Part shown: piece after piece, positions 29,754 through 40,039 of the stretch | How positions within the stretch are numbered: position 1 is the stretch's first letter | How the letters are laid out: every line of letters starts with the position of its first letter | Source of the DNA: Larkinella sp. C7 | GTDB lineage: Bacteria > Bacteroidota > Bacteroidia > Cytophagales > Spirosomataceae | Direction: 5' to 3' | Length of the DNA stretch: 64,000 bases | Assembly: GCF_006149005.1 (NCBI RefSeq) | Contig: NZ_VBSL01000004.1 | Coordinates: 429,909 to 493,908 of the forward strand | Position numbers and translations under genes: made by a program | The notes under the pieces: model-generated | What the model saw: only the letters and a program-made list of their open reading frames with translations | What the model was told of the DNA's origin: nothing | The model's database searches: none

Positions 29754-29999
29754 TTAAAATTCGTGCCGCTGGAGGGTATCCATAAAATCTTCGTGCATCT
29801 GCCCGAATCGTTCGTTTACCCGTTGCATGAACGGTTCGTCCAGTAACTGGATCACTTCTTCATCGGAACTGACATCCATTTCGCTGATCTTGTAGGTCTG
29901 CTCATACAGGCCGGCTTCAATTTTGATCAGGTATTTGTTGTTCCAGAAGTAAAGCCCGATTCGGAACGCCGGATGCGAAATTTCTTTTATATACCGCAT
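29754..29999 (-). CDS. Small conserved-type hypothetical protein
   Basis: 81 residues with no signal peptide or membrane span. It begins MRYIKEISHPAFRIGLYFW and has a charged C-terminal half. The sequence is well folded in appearance, with good aromatic content, and resembles short hypotheticals seen in Cytophagales, but I cannot name a family. It is convergent with the M61 gene (26 bp between stops) and divergent from the TPR lipoprotein. Confidence 0.65.
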   Translation of the reverse strand: MRYIKEISHPAFRIGLYFWNNKYLIKIEAGLYEQTYKISEMDVSSDEEVIQLLDEPFMQRVNERFGQMHEDFMDTLQRHEF

Positions 30000-30054
30000 T
30001 TTGTTACCATTTAACAGTGTTAGGTTACTTATATTCTGCCAATTTCCTCAAACC

Positions 30055-31122
30055 ATGAATCCCATTCCCAACCCTACAACCTTTCGCTATTCAATATTCG
30101 TTATTTATTATTCGTTATTCATTATTCTCTGTTCATTATTATCCGCCTGTTCGAACGCGGACAAAGACGAATCCGCGCTTTTTTTTCAGCGGGGAAATGT
30201 TTCGTTTAAAACCGCCGAATACCGGCAGGCGATCCGGTTTTACAACGAAGCAATCGAAAAAAATCCTGATTTTGCCGATGCCTACAACAATCGCGGCTTG
30301 GCAAAGTACCGGCTCGGCGATTTTCAGGCGGCTCTGGCCGACTACGACCGGGCGGTTGCCAAAGACGCCGAATTCTGGCAGGCCTATTTCAACCGCGCCG
30401 AAGTTCGGTCGGATCTGAATGATCTCAAAGGAAGTAGTGACGATTTGACCAAAATTCAGCCGGTTTATCGGGATTCGACCTATTATTACGTTCGGCTGGG
30501 GAATCTGCAGGTGAAACAAAACCGTCTTTCGGCGGCTCAGGCAGCGTATGAAAAAGCCCTGGCGCTGGACCCCAAAAATGCCGAAGCCCTGACCAACCGG
30601 GGGGTGTTGTACTTCAACCAGAAACAATACGACCTCGCCAAAACCGACTTCCAGCAGGCGACTCAGGTCGATCCGAAACAACATTTTGCGTTCAACAACC
30701 TGGGGCAGATTTTAAGCCGGGAAAAGAAATACCCCGAAGCCTTACAACTGACCGACAAGGCCCTGGCCCTGCAACCGACCCAGCCTTATTATTTAAATAA
30801 CAAAGGCTATTTGCTTCTTCAAACCAATCGCCCGGACGATGCCCTGAAACTCATTCAGCAATCCATCAAACTGGATGACCAGAACGGCTGGGCGCACCGC
30901 AATCTGGGTCTGTATTACCTGGCCAAAAATCAGCCTGCTCCGGCCATCGCAGCTTTGAAAGAAGCTGAGCGGATCGATGCTTCGGTCGAAAATGTGTATG
31001 CCTATCTGGGGCAGGCGTATCAACAAGCAGGTGATGTGACACAGGCTTGTCAGACCTGGAAAATCGGAATGAATGCAGGTGATGAACTAGCCAGAGAGCA
31101 AAGCGCAAGGTTTTGCCGTTAG
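30055..31122 (+). CDS. TPR lipoprotein
   Basis: 355 residues from the ATG at 30055. An upstream TTG at 30001 would add 18 residues before the signal peptide and is less likely. The lipoprotein signal ends in LCSLLSAC. About eight tetratricopeptide repeats follow, such as AYNNRGLAKYRLGDFQAALA and AYEKALALDPKNAEALTNRG. It is probably anchored to a membrane by its acylated Cys, as an interaction scaffold. The signal-peptide core is encoded by a heptanucleotide repeat array (30088-30143), which gives a seven-residue protein periodicity. Confidence 0.88.
   Translation: MNPIPNPTTFRYSIFVIYYSLFIILCSLLSACSNADKDESALFFQRGNVSFKTAEYRQAIRFYNEAIEKNPDFADAYNNRGLAKYRLGDFQAALADYDRAVAKDAEFWQAYFNRAEVRSDLNDLKGSSDDLTKIQPVYRDSTYYYVRLGNLQVKQNRLSAAQAAYEKALALDPKNAEALTNRGVLYFNQKQYDLAKTDFQQATQVDPKQHFAFNNLGQILSREKKYPEALQLTDKALALQPTQPYYLNNKGYLLLQTNRPDDALKLIQQSIKLDDQNGWAHRNLGLYYLAKNQPAPAIAALKEAERIDASVENVYAYLGQAYQQAGDVTQACQTWKIGMNAGDELAREQSARFCR
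30088..30143 (+). repeat. Eight tandem degenerate heptamers inside a signal peptide
   Basis: 56 bp made of eight 7-bp units of the form TATTCNN (TATTCAA, TATTCGT, TATTTAT...). It is read in frame, so three heptamers give a seven-residue repeat: YSIFVIY, YSLFIIL, CSLLSAC. The unit type is the same as that in the intergenic inverted repeats of this window. Confidence 0.85.
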
Positions 31123-31159
31123 TTTGTTTCGATTCTGAAAATGGGGATTCTAACCGTTT

Positions 31160-31290
31160 TTTAACAGCCCCCGGTTTCCAACCGTGGGTCTAGTGAAAAC
31201 AGGAAAATAGGTTTGGGAAACCGTTTTAACGGTATTTAAAAATTCCAGATTCTCTTTACGAACCCCCGGTTAAAACCGGGGGCTGTTAAA
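31160..31290. repeat. REP-like inverted repeat between TPR lipoprotein and menD
   Basis: Two 18-bp exact inverted arms (31160-31177 and 31273-31290; TTTAACAGCCCCCGGTTT) flank ~95 bp. The right arm also forms a compact GC-rich hairpin CCCCCGGT / ACCGGGGG (31263-31282) and includes the menD stop codon. Convergent gene ends on both sides suggest a bidirectional terminator or a REP-type element. Confidence 0.7.
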
Positions 31291-33028
31291 CCGCCTTAAA
31301 GGTTTCCTGCACCAGTTGCTTATACTGCTGGAATTGTTCAGCATTGAAACGCCGGTCCGTTTCAATTTCCAGCAATTTACCGCGGTCGGCCTTTGAAAAA
31401 AAATCAGCCAGGGCGGTTTTCAAATTGCCATACGTGGACACGCTCGCATAGGTCAGACCAGCATCTTTCGCCGTATTTTCCGCCGAGAGTGGCTGGCTCG
31501 TTTCAAAATAGGCACTGAGTTCCGGTTGTTTGGACGGCCCGTCGATGATCCGAAAAATGTTACCCCCGTGGTTGTTGAGCACAATGACGCGCAAATTGGC
31601 CGGAATCAGGTTGTTCCACAGGCCATTCCGGTCGTAGAAAAAGGCGACATCGCCAATCAAGGCCGTCACGATTTGGTCCGTTGTTAAAGCTGCCCCTACC
31701 GCCGAACTCAAACAGCCGTCGATGCCGCTGGTTCCGCGATTGGCAAATACCTCCACCCGCTGGTTTTCAGGTAGTCCGCAGAAATTGACGTATCGAACCG
31801 GCATGCTGTTGGCCACGTGAAGCTGGCTGTCGACCGGCAACGCATCCAGAATCCGTTGAATAACCGCCCATTCGTGAAAAACCGTCTCGTCGTTCAGAAA
31901 ATGACTCAGCAGGCGGGTTGCTTTCCGGTCCAGGATTTGCCATTGTTCCTGAAAACTGTCGTCGGAATCTTCGTCGTCATTGCTCACAAACCGCTGGTAA
32001 TCAATATCCGAAAACAGTTTTTCAAAAAAAGCCGTCGGTTCATACGGGATCAGCCGCGTCAGGGACTGAAACGGATCGGCCAGGCGCTGGTGCGGCTGAA
32101 TCTGCCAGTGTGCTCTGGGTTGGTGATTTCGCAGGAATAGTTTGAGCTGTTTCGAAATAAACGACTGACCGCAGGTAATCAGCAAATCCGGAACGAGGTC
32201 GTTTTTCAATTCTTCGTTTGCAGAACTCAGAAAAATATCCTGCTGCGTAACAAACTCTCCATTGCGCGGCAGATTCGCAATCACATCACCCACCACCGGA
32301 ATCCGCCATTCTTCGCTGATCTTTTTCAGAATCGCCAGCAGGGCGGGATCGTGCGGCCCCTGTCCGATGGCAATCAGTTTCCGCTCGGCGGTTTCCCACT
32401 CCTGCTGCAACCGGTGCCAGGTTTCCGACGGCAAAGCCGAAACCGCCCTCAGTTGTTCGATCACTCGAACGGCGGGGTACTGAAACGTTTCGTCCCCAAC
32501 CGGATAGAGCGGTTCGCGCAACGGAAGGTTGATGTGCACCGGACCGCGTGGTTCTACCTGCGCCAGATCGACGGCTTCATTCGTCACCCGTTCGGCAAAC
32601 CAGCGGGCATCGGGGTGAGCAAAATCGGCGGGCAACTCAAAAGATTGTTTGACGTGTTTCCCAAAAATGTCGGTCTGGTAAATCGTTTGCCCGTCCTGCT
32701 GGTGCGTCCATTCTTTGGGCCGGTCGGCGGTCAGGATCAACAGCGGGATTTCCTGAAAGTAGGCTTCGGCCACGGCGGGGGCCAGGTTATACACCGCACT
32801 GCCGGACGTACAGACCAGAATCACCGGCTGGCGAAGTTGCTGCGCCATACCCAGGGCAATAAAACCGGCGGAACGTTCGTCGGCCACGGCGCGGGTGGTC
32901 ATTTCCGGATGACGCGCCAGGGCCAGGGTGATGGGTGCGCTGCGCGAACCGGGCGAAATGATGGCCTGCCGGATGCCCTTGCGGACACACAATTCAACGA
33001 GATTCAGTATGTGCTGATGAATAGCCAC
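31286..33028 (-). CDS. menD: SEPHCHC synthase (menaquinone biosynthesis)
   Basis: 580 residues from a GTG at 33028. The frame is open to a TTG at 33061, but that codon lies in the T-run of the rpoD terminator. MenD is a thiamine-diphosphate enzyme that joins isochorismate and 2-oxoglutarate to give 2-succinyl-5-enolpyruvyl-6-hydroxy-3-cyclohexene-1-carboxylate in the menaquinone pathway. Family motifs are ISPGSRSAPITLALARH at the N-terminus, the catalytic-Glu segment DERSAGFIALGMAQ, and GDVAFFYDRNGLWN for the Mg-ThDP site. No other men genes are nearby. Confidence 0.93.
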   Translation of the reverse strand: MAIHQHILNLVELCVRKGIRQAIISPGSRSAPITLALARHPEMTTRAVADERSAGFIALGMAQQLRQPVILVCTSGSAVYNLAPAVAEAYFQEIPLLILTADRPKEWTHQQDGQTIYQTDIFGKHVKQSFELPADFAHPDARWFAERVTNEAVDLAQVEPRGPVHINLPLREPLYPVGDETFQYPAVRVIEQLRAVSALPSETWHRLQQEWETAERKLIAIGQGPHDPALLAILKKISEEWRIPVVGDVIANLPRNGEFVTQQDIFLSSANEELKNDLVPDLLITCGQSFISKQLKLFLRNHQPRAHWQIQPHQRLADPFQSLTRLIPYEPTAFFEKLFSDIDYQRFVSNDDEDSDDSFQEQWQILDRKATRLLSHFLNDETVFHEWAVIQRILDALPVDSQLHVANSMPVRYVNFCGLPENQRVEVFANRGTSGIDGCLSSAVGAALTTDQIVTALIGDVAFFYDRNGLWNNLIPANLRVIVLNNHGGNIFRIIDGPSKQPELSAYFETSQPLSAENTAKDAGLTYASVSTYGNLKTALADFFSKADRGKLLEIETDRRFNAEQFQQYKQLVQETFKAV

Positions 33029-33060
33029 AACAATCGGGGGTTGATAAAAACGAGATCGCA

Positions 33061-33105
33061 AAAAAAAGCCGAGTCCGCAAAGTATCTCTGCATTCCCGGC
33101 TTTTT
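33061..33105 (-). terminator. Intrinsic terminator after rpoD
   Basis: On the minus strand AAAAAGCCG pairs with CGGCTTTTT, with a small inner GCA/TGC pair, and ends in eight Ts. It lies 33 bp beyond the rpoD stop and immediately upstream of menD. Confidence 0.75.
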
Positions 33106-33137
33106 CCTTACAATCTCGGCGTATTCTTACAATTCGT

Positions 33138-34001
33138 CTACCCTAAATACGTTTTCAACGCTTTCGAGCGCGACGTATGCCGCAGACGGCGGATGGCTTT
33201 TTCCTTGATCTGCCGAACGCGCTCCCGGGTCAGGTTAAATTTCTCCCCGATTTCTTCGAGCGTCATGGCGTGTTCACCATTCAGACCGAAGTAGAGCGTG
33301 ATGACATCGGCTTCCCGTTGGGTCAGCGTCGAGAGGGCGCGTTGTACTTCTTTCCGCAACGAATCATTGATCAGGCCCGAATCCGGTTTGTCTTCGCCAT
33401 CGTTTTCGAGCACGTCGAGCAAACTGTTTTCTTCGCCCTGCACAAACGGCGCATCCATGGACACGTGCCGACCGGAAATTTTCAGCGTATCGACCACTTC
33501 AGCTGCCGAAATCTCCAGCACGGCGGCCAGTTCTTCGGGTGACGGTTCGCGTTCGAATTTCTGCTCCAGGTCGGAGAACGTCTTGGAAATCTTATTCAGG
33601 GAACCCACCCGGTTCAGCGGCAACCGAACAATCCGCGACTGTTCGGCCAGTGCCTGCAGAATCGACTGGCGAATCCACCAAACGGCGTACGAGATAAATT
33701 TGAACCCCCGGGTTTCGTCAAAACGCTGGGCGGCTTTGATCAGACCGAGGTTTCCCTCGTTGATCAGGTCACCCAATGACAAACCCTGGTTTTGATACTG
33801 TTTTGCTACGGATACAACGAACCGGAGGTTGGCTTTGGTCAGCCGTTCCAGCGACAACTGGTCGCCTTCCCGGATTTTCTGGGCCAACTGAACCTCTTCG
33901 TCGGGCGTTAATAAATCCACTTTACCAATCTCCTGCAAATACTTATCAAGCGATTGGCTCTCGCGGTTGGTAATCTGTTTTGAAATCTTTAGCTGTCTCA
34001 T
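33138..34001 (-). CDS. rpoD: Primary RNA polymerase sigma factor (RpoD/SigA)
   Basis: 287 residues. This is the short form of sigma-70 typical of Bacteroidota, lacking region 1.1 and the long non-conserved region. Region 1.2 ([18 protein letters not shown]) is followed by region 2 with [29 protein letters not shown], region 3, and region 4 with the [27 protein letters not shown]. It directs core polymerase to the TTG/TAnnTTTG promoters seen across this window. It follows pnp on the same strand, 118 bp away, and has its own terminator. Confidence 0.96.
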   Translation of the reverse strand: MRQLKISKQITNRESQSLDKYLQEIGKVDLLTPDEEVQLAQKIREGDQLSLERLTKANLRFVVSVAKQYQNQGLSLGDLINEGNLGLIKAAQRFDETRGFKFISYAVWWIRQSILQALAEQSRIVRLPLNRVGSLNKISKTFSDLEQKFEREPSPEELAAVLEISAAEVVDTLKISGRHVSMDAPFVQGEENSLLDVLENDGEDKPDSGLINDSLRKEVQRALSTLTQREADVITLYFGLNGEHAMTLEEIGEKFNLTRERVRQIKEKAIRRLRHTSRSKALKTYLG

Positions 34002-34119
34002 GTACGGAATACTGCCTTCCGGCAGTCCGGTTTTAATACTACTTCATCGGCTGACCGCCTACGCAAGTCCAATTGGTAACGAAATCATAAACTGATTCTG
34101 TACACTGAAATGTAACAAA

Positions 34120-36261
34120 TCAGGCTGGATTTTTGTTCACGGGCCTGGGCAGTAGTATTTTCCGCGAGAGACGGTATTTTCCGGTTTTTTTGTCGACTTC
34201 AATCAACTTCACCCGTACCTCTTCACCCACTTCGAGTACGCCATCCATGGTTTCCAGACGATCCCACTTGATCTCGGAAATGTGCAATAACCCATCTTTA
34301 CCCGGCAGGAACTCAACGAACGCGCCGAATGGCATGATGGTTTTTACTTTTCCATCGTAAATTTCGCCCACTTCAGGAACGGTAACGATGCCCCGAATCC
34401 GGGAAACCGCTTTGTCCATGCCGACCTGGTTGGTCGAGAAGATGTTGACATAACCGGCATTGTCTTTTTCTTCGATGACAATCGTCGTACCGGATTCTTT
34501 CTGAATTTCCTGTACCACTTTACCGCCTGGCCCGATTACGGCGCCAATAAACTCGCGGTCGATCTTGATGGTAATCGCGCGGGGAGCGTGGGGTTTCAGT
34601 TCTGGTCGGGGAGCCGTCAAAGACTTGTTCATTTCGCCCAGAATGTGCAGACGACCGGCTTTGGCCTGATGCAGAGCCTCGGTCAGCACTTCATACGACA
34701 AACCGTCGACTTTAATATCCATCTGGCAAGCGGTAATACCGGCTTCGGTACCCGTAACCTTGAAGTCCATATCACCCAGGTGATCTTCGTCGCCCAGGAT
34801 GTCGGACAGAACAGCGTATTTACCGGCATTGTCCGTGATCAATCCCATCGCAATCCCGGCCACCGGTGCTTTGATTTTCACCCCGGCATCCATCAGCGCC
34901 AGCGTTCCGGCACACACCGTGGCCATCGATGACGAACCGTTGGATTCCAGAATGTCGGAAACGATCCGGATCGTATACGGATTGTCGGCTTCCGGCGGCA
35001 ATACTTTCTTCAACGCGCGGTGCGCCAGGTTTCCGTGACCGATTTCCCGGCGACCTGCGCCCCGGTTCGGTTTCACTTCACCCGTCGAGAAGCCCGGGAA
35101 GTTGTAGTGCAGCAGGAATTTGGAATAGCCTTGCAGCATCGCCTGATCGACAATCTGCTCGTCCATTTTCGTACCGAGCGTCACCGTGGTCAGCGATTGG
35201 GTTTCACCGCGGGTAAACACCGCTGAACCGTGGGCCGAAGGCAGGTAATCGACTTCGGTCGTAATCTGACGGATTTCGTCCAGCTTCCGACCGTCCAGAC
35301 GATAGCGCTCGTCGAGCACCAACCGGCGGGAGGCTTCCCACTGCACATCGTGAAAATAGGTTTTCGCCAGTGACAATTTAAAGCCATCGACGTCGCCGTC
35401 CGGGAAAAGGATATTTTTGAATTCGTCGAAAACCGCTTTGAACGATTCGCTGCGAACTTTCTTATTTTTATTCGCCTGCAGGGCCACCGCGTAAACCTTG
35501 TCGTAACACTGCTGGTGAACCAACTGACGGAGTTCTTCGTCGTGTGTTTCGTGGCTGTAGACCCGCTTCTCCTGTTTGCCAACGGCGGCTTCCAGTTCTT
35601 TCTGAGCGGCACACTGCAACTTGATGACTTCGTGAGCGGCTTTGATGGCCTCAACCACTTCTTCTTCCGAACACTCGTTCATCTGGCCTTCGACCATACA
35701 AACGTCTTTCGCCGTAGCGGCTACGATCAGATCGAGCGTTGCCCGTTCCAGATCGGAGGTTTTGGGGTTAATCTGGTACGCACCGTCGATTTTGGCCACC
35801 CGCACTTCGGAAATCGGCCCGTTGAAGGGAATGTCCGAAACCGCCAGAGCGGACGATGCCGCCAAAGCCGCCAGCGCATCCGGCAATACTTCGGCATCCG
35901 CCGAGATCAGCGTGATCATGACCTGCGTATCGGCGTGGTAATCTTCAGGAAAAATGGGGCGCAGGGCGCGGTCGACCAGGCGGCTGATCAATACTTCGTG
36001 ATCGCCCAACCGGCCTTCCCGGCGCTGAAAGCTACCCGGAATGCGACCGGAAGCCGCGAATTTTTCCTGATAATCAACGGAAAGGGGCAGGAAATCTGCG
36101 CCTTCTTTTCCTTCTTTATTCGATACCACTGTTGCCAGCAACATGGTATCGCCCAACCGAACGACTACGGCACCATCGGCCTGACGGGCGAGCTTGCCCG
36201 TTTCGATGGTGATGGTACGTCCGTCTGGAAGGTTAATGGATTGCGTGATGATTTGTGACAT
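34120..36261 (-). CDS. pnp: Polyribonucleotide nucleotidyltransferase
   Basis: 713 residues, full length. PNPase degrades RNA 3'-to-5' phosphorolytically. It contains two RNase PH domains (the first ~5-230, the second ~310-540 with [21 protein letters not shown]), a KH domain ([16 protein letters not shown], about 565-620) and an S1 domain ([32 protein letters not shown], about 630-700). It is downstream of rpsO on the same strand, the conserved rpsO-pnp order, separated by a hairpin at 36418-36446. Confidence 0.98.
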   Translation of the reverse strand: MSQIITQSINLPDGRTITIETGKLARQADGAVVVRLGDTMLLATVVSNKEGKEGADFLPLSVDYQEKFAASGRIPGSFQRREGRLGDHEVLISRLVDRALRPIFPEDYHADTQVMITLISADAEVLPDALAALAASSALAVSDIPFNGPISEVRVAKIDGAYQINPKTSDLERATLDLIVAATAKDVCMVEGQMNECSEEEVVEAIKAAHEVIKLQCAAQKELEAAVGKQEKRVYSHETHDEELRQLVHQQCYDKVYAVALQANKNKKVRSESFKAVFDEFKNILFPDGDVDGFKLSLAKTYFHDVQWEASRRLVLDERYRLDGRKLDEIRQITTEVDYLPSAHGSAVFTRGETQSLTTVTLGTKMDEQIVDQAMLQGYSKFLLHYNFPGFSTGEVKPNRGAGRREIGHGNLAHRALKKVLPPEADNPYTIRIVSDILESNGSSSMATVCAGTLALMDAGVKIKAPVAGIAMGLITDNAGKYAVLSDILGDEDHLGDMDFKVTGTEAGITACQMDIKVDGLSYEVLTEALHQAKAGRLHILGEMNKSLTAPRPELKPHAPRAITIKIDREFIGAVIGPGGKVVQEIQKESGTTIVIEEKDNAGYVNIFSTNQVGMDKAVSRIRGIVTVPEVGEIYDGKVKTIMPFGAFVEFLPGKDGLLHISEIKWDRLETMDGVLEVGEEVRVKLIEVDKKTGKYRLSRKILLPRPVNKNPA

Positions 36262-36417
36262 ACTTTAGAGAATAATACACGACTGCCGCTTTATAAACCG
36301 ATTGTTTCTACTGAAAGACCGCAACTATACTAAACTTACTCGCAGACCGCTTCGTCGGACCATCCGAACGTAAAAAAATCTAAAAAACAGCGTAAATACG
36401 AAACGTGAAACATGAAA

Positions 36418-36446
36418 TCAGGGAACCGGTTTGACGGGTTCCCTGA
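36418..36446 (-). terminator. Hairpin between rpsO and pnp
   Basis: A perfect 10-bp stem TCAGGGAACC / GGTTCCCTGA with a 9-nt loop, 13 bp after the rpsO stop. The tail on the minus strand is only moderately T-rich (TTTC). Partial termination or RNA processing between rpsO and pnp is plausible. Confidence 0.6.
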
Positions 36447-36459
36447 TGCAAAGAAGGAA

Positions 36460-36735
36460 TTACTTCCGGAGACCTAATTCGACAATGATGGCCCGGTAAC
36501 GACTAATATCTTTTTTAATCAGATAATCCAGCAACCGACGGCGCTTTCCTACCAGTTTCAGCAGGCCAAGCCGGGTGCCATAATCGTGTTTGTGCTTTTT
36601 CAGATGCTCTGTCAGGTGGTTAATCCGGAATGTGAACAGTGCAATCTGAGATTCAGCCGACCCAGAGTCTTCCGCAGTTCTGTTGAACCCCTGAGCAGCA
36701 AAGATTTCTTGCTTTTTCTCGGTATTTAAATACAT
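36460..36735 (-). CDS. rpsO: 30S ribosomal protein S15
   Basis: 91 residues from the ATG at 36735. The frame extends upstream, but the family starts at [13 protein letters not shown]15 binds the 16S rRNA central domain early in 30S assembly. The core signature is [21 protein letters not shown] and [16 protein letters not shown]. It is followed by pnp on the same strand, as in most bacteria. Confidence 0.98.
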   Translation of the reverse strand: MYLNTEKKQEIFAAQGFNRTAEDSGSAESQIALFTFRINHLTEHLKKHKHDYGTRLGLLKLVGKRRRLLDYLIKKDISRYRAIIVELGLRK

Positions 36736-36824
36736 CGTCAGATAGCTAATAGTAATGAAAAAATGAATGAAACGCAAAAGTACGATTTTATTTCTTATCT
36801 GCTGAAAAACCGGTGCAGAATATT

Positions 36825-38342
36825 TCAGGCCACCCGGGTTTCCCGGCGGCTCGTGCGCCAGTTGAGATACCGCTTTTTCAGCCGCTCAAAGGCGATGACG
36901 TAGACATCCTTATCAAACAGCCGGGAATCGTTTCGGGCCTGTTTCATGAGGTAAAGCCCGACCGGCAGCAAAATCGCATTCGCCATCCAGGCCCCGGCCG
37001 GTACCCAGATCAGTCCGTCTTTGGCGTATTTATCGCCCGTCAGGGTCAGCACATACAACAGAATGAAGAAGATAATCGACACCAGCACCGGAATACCAAA
37101 CCCGCCTTTTTTGATAATCGCCCCCAGGGGTGCTCCGATCAGAAACATGATGAAACACGAAATGGCCTGGGTAAACTTGTGGTGGCTCTCCAGTTCATAC
37201 CGATTGACGGTTTTGCCTTTCTCTTTTAGGTACGTCTGGTTCGATTCGGCATAGGAAAGCATGTTGCGGGCCTGCGACAAGGCCATTTCGTTGGTTTCGC
37301 CCTGAATTCGGGCCTCCACGGGCCGCGCCAGCAGCGAATCGATCCACTTGCCGGCCTTCACCACGGGCGGCACCGGCGTGTTGGGGTTGGTAACAATGAC
37401 GGGTTGCGGCTGCTTGAACTGGTAACTGTAGTATTGCCGGGAAGTCGTCGCCGTACCGGCCAAACTGGCTTTCAGTTCCTTCTTCAAAGAATCGGTCAGC
37501 GTGGCCAGTTCGGTCAGATTTTTCATGTACTCGTGGTACTCGAACTGTTGTTCGTCCGTCCGTTTCAACCCGTACGAATCCAGGCTGATCCGCAGTTTGT
37601 AATGCTGAAACCCGTTCCGCAGAAACTTGGCCAGTTGATTGGGCGAACCGTTGCTGGCGTAGGAAACGCTGCTCGTATTATCGGTATATTCGGTGTAATC
37701 GTTGCCGTTATACAGCTCAAAAATCAGGTATTGCTTGTCGGGCGTGGTAAACATGCGCCCCGAATCCGCCAGAATAATTTCGCGGTTTCCGGTTTCCATG
37801 CCGTTTTCCTGGTGTTTGTAAATCACCATGCCGCGCAGGGTTTCGCCGTCCTTCTTGTCGGCTTTAATGCTGTAACCCGGCAGATCGTTGTAAAAAATCC
37901 CTTCTTTGATGCTCAGCGTAGCCTTCGACGATTTGATGTCCCACAACAGACTGTAGCCTTTGAGATTGGCCCAGGGCGCGACTTTGTTGTTGAACCAGAA
38001 AGAGAAAATGGCAATGCCGGTGGCAACGATCAGCAGGGGGCGCATAGCCCGGGTCAGGGAAATACCGGCGCTTTTCAAGGCCGTCAGTTCAAAGAATTCA
38101 CCGAGGTTCCCGTAGGTCATCAAAGACGACAGCAGCACCGCCAGCGGCAGGGCAATGGGAATGGTGATGAGGCTGAAATAGAAGAGGATTTTGGCAAAAA
38201 CCTGCAATTCAACATCCTTCGATACAAACTGGTCGATGTAAAACATCATCAGACGCATCAGAAAGATAAACACGACTACACAAAGCGTCAATACGAACGG
38301 CCCCCAAAATGACTTCAGTATGAGCTTGTCAATTTTTTTCAT
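36825..38342 (-). CDS. LptF/LptG-family permease
   Basis: 505 residues from the ATG at 38342. The frame can be read from a TTG 6 bp earlier. LptF/G permeases extract lipopolysaccharide from the inner membrane with LptB. Three N-terminal membrane helices come first, with [21 protein letters not shown] large periplasmic domain follows (about 120-400), longer than in Proteobacteria as is usual for the single Bacteroidota homologue. Three C-terminal helices contain [21 protein letters not shown]. It starts 6 bp after the START-like gene's stop, so the two are coupled. Confidence 0.92.
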   Translation of the reverse strand: MKKIDKLILKSFWGPFVLTLCVVVFIFLMRLMMFYIDQFVSKDVELQVFAKILFYFSLITIPIALPLAVLLSSLMTYGNLGEFFELTALKSAGISLTRAMRPLLIVATGIAIFSFWFNNKVAPWANLKGYSLLWDIKSSKATLSIKEGIFYNDLPGYSIKADKKDGETLRGMVIYKHQENGMETGNREIILADSGRMFTTPDKQYLIFELYNGNDYTEYTDNTSSVSYASNGSPNQLAKFLRNGFQHYKLRISLDSYGLKRTDEQQFEYHEYMKNLTELATLTDSLKKELKASLAGTATTSRQYYSYQFKQPQPVIVTNPNTPVPPVVKAGKWIDSLLARPVEARIQGETNEMALSQARNMLSYAESNQTYLKEKGKTVNRYELESHHKFTQAISCFIMFLIGAPLGAIIKKGGFGIPVLVSIIFFILLYVLTLTGDKYAKDGLIWVPAGAWMANAILLPVGLYLMKQARNDSRLFDKDVYVIAFERLKKRYLNWRTSRRETRVA

Positions 38343-38348
38343 TGGCAA

Positions 38349-38744
38349 TCAGCTTCCCACGATTTCTTTTAACTTATCGATTAAACTGTTCCAAAGGGAT
38401 TTAAGTTCGTCGGGGTCGGTGTTGGAAGAGTAGTCGGTGATGCGTAGAAACGTCGACTGGGTCAGTTCACTGACATCCACCCGGAAGTCGATGTAGGTAT
38501 GTTCGCCGGTTGCCGTATCGTTGCCATTCAAAAACTCGAACCGAACGCTTTTATTTTGACGCATGGAAACCTGTTTGGCGGGATGACTCTCGTTGTCCCA
38601 GTAAAAATCGAACTGATGATCCGGCCGGACATTTACTTTCGATGCAAACCACTGAGAGAGGCCCGAAGCCGTGCTGATATAGGGAAAAAGGACCTTTGGA
38701 GATGCCCGCAGCTCGTATTCCGCAATAAATTTATAGTTTTCCAT
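38349..38744 (-). CDS. START-like (SRPBCC) domain protein
   Basis: 131 residues from the ATG at 38744; an earlier in-frame codon at 38774 would add 10 residues. The protein begins MENYKFIAEYELRASPKVLF, the typical opening of Bacteroidota START-like proteins of the AHSA1/SRPBCC fold with a hydrophobic cavity. No ligand can be inferred. It ends 6 bp before the LptF/G permease, so it may be transcribed with it. It is divergent from the tRNA-Met gene. Confidence 0.85.
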   Translation of the reverse strand: MENYKFIAEYELRASPKVLFPYISTASGLSQWFASKVNVRPDHQFDFYWDNESHPAKQVSMRQNKSVRFEFLNGNDTATGEHTYIDFRVDVSELTQSTFLRITDYSSNTDPDELKSLWNSLIDKLKEIVGS

Positions 38745-38812
38745 ATCAGTGATTTTTAATAGGTAATGTGGCAAAGTTAGCAGAATTTTAACACGAGACT
38801 TAAAAAGGTTTG

Positions 38813-38842
38813 TTGGAGGAGATGTTTTTTTTCTTACTTTTG
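38813..38842 (+). promoter_or_regulatory. tRNA-Met promoter
   Basis: TTG (38813-38815), a 19-bp spacer and TACTTTTG (38835-38842). The predicted start is ~9 bp before the mature tRNA. Confidence 0.65.
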
Positions 38843-38857
38843 TGGCACGAAAAATCT

Positions 38858-38931
38858 GGCGGGGTAGCTCAGTTGGTTAGAGCACAGGATTCATAACCCT
38901 GAGGTCACGAGTTCAACTCTCGTCCCCGCTA
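38858..38931 (+). tRNA. tRNA-Met (anticodon CAT)
   Basis: 74 nt including the discriminator A; CCA is not encoded. The acceptor pairs GGCGGGG with CCCCGCT (first pair G-U). D-arm GCTC..GAGC, anticodon loop TTCATAA with CAT and a TTCAACT T-loop are present. Elongator Met is favoured; a lysidine-modified Ile2 cannot be excluded from sequence alone. Confidence 0.93.
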
Positions 38932-38937
38932 CGAAAA

Positions 38938-38967
38938 GCAAAACCGCCTGAAGGGGCGGTTTTTTGC
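38938..38967 (+). terminator. Terminator after tRNA-Met
   Basis: GCAAAACCGCC / GGCGGTTTTTTGC hairpin with a short loop, starting 6 bp after the tRNA. The stem can also end the convergent holA transcript. Confidence 0.85.
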
Positions 38968-38978
38968 GTTTAACGTAG

Positions 38979-39998
38979 TCAGTGCAGAATCTCGTATACC
39001 AGTTGCTTCAGGATGGCGCCTTCGTTCAGGGATGGCGCGTCGATGCCTTTCGATAACGCATCGGCCTGGCGAATGGAATGAATGATCCCGGCCACTTTCC
39101 ACAGCGGGTAGGCCCGGGCCGTTTGCAAGTAATCCTTCACAAAAAAGGTGTGAACGCCCAACAGGGTTGACAAGTTTTTTTCGGATTGGTCGCGGGAGGC
39201 CTGTACCATCAATACTTTCGTAAAAAACTGGTACAGAATGATCAGCATCGGCGGCAATGGATTGTCTTTCGGATTCCGGCCGAAATAATCGGCAATCCGG
39301 TTGGCTTTCAGCACATCCCGCAACGTGAGGGCTTTTTGCAGTTCAAACACGTTGTATTCCTTGCTGATGCCGACGAGCCGCTCCACAGTGTCGGCGCTGA
39401 TTTCTTCACCGACTTTCAGGTTGATCATGATTTTGTCGATCTCACTGGCCAGCCGTTTCAGGTCGTTGCCAATGTAGTCGAACAGCATCTGGATGGCTTT
39501 CAGGCTGATTTTTACATTCTGCTGGCGGCAATAGTCCCCAATCCAGTCCGGCACTTTGTTGTCGTAGAGTTTTTTGGAATTCAGCAGAACGCCTTTCTGG
39601 CCGATGGCTTTGGCGAGGGCCTTGCGTTCGTCGTAGGGGCCGGTATGGCACAAAACCAGAATCGTGGAAGCCAGCGGTGATTTGGCGTAGTCTTCCAGCA
39701 ACGACTGGCTGGCTTTTTCGTTCAAACCGCCCAGTTGCTGGGCTTCTTTCACCAGCACCAACTGCCGGTCGGCCATGAACGGATACCGCCGGGCCAGGTT
39801 GATCACCGCCCCTACCTGGGTGTCCTTGCCAAAAACCGTAAATTGATTCAAGCCCTTTTCGTGCTCGGGAACCGCTACTTTTTCGATTTCATCCGCAATC
39901 AGATCCACAAAATACGTTTCGTCACCGTGCAGCAAATACAGGGGAGCAAAGTTCTTCTTCCGAACGTCTTTCAGAATCTGGTCAATAGCCGGGGTCAT
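38979..39998 (-). CDS. holA: DNA polymerase III subunit delta
   Basis: 339 residues from the ATG at 39998; 15 further in-frame codons upstream do not fit the family. The delta subunit opens the beta clamp as part of the clamp loader. The N-terminal AAA+-like domain begins IDQILKDVRKKNFAPLYLLHGDETYFV, with no functional P-loop as expected for delta. It also has the central LASEIDKIMINL segment. It follows the acpH gene on the same strand. Confidence 0.92.
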   Translation of the reverse strand: MTPAIDQILKDVRKKNFAPLYLLHGDETYFVDLIADEIEKVAVPEHEKGLNQFTVFGKDTQVGAVINLARRYPFMADRQLVLVKEAQQLGGLNEKASQSLLEDYAKSPLASTILVLCHTGPYDERKALAKAIGQKGVLLNSKKLYDNKVPDWIGDYCRQQNVKISLKAIQMLFDYIGNDLKRLASEIDKIMINLKVGEEISADTVERLVGISKEYNVFELQKALTLRDVLKANRIADYFGRNPKDNPLPPMLIILYQFFTKVLMVQASRDQSEKNLSTLLGVHTFFVKDYLQTARAYPLWKVAGIIHSIRQADALSKGIDAPSLNEGAILKQLVYEILH

Positions 39999-40039
39999 AA
40001 CGGTGTAATATATACGTAATAAAACAAGAAAGGAAACAC

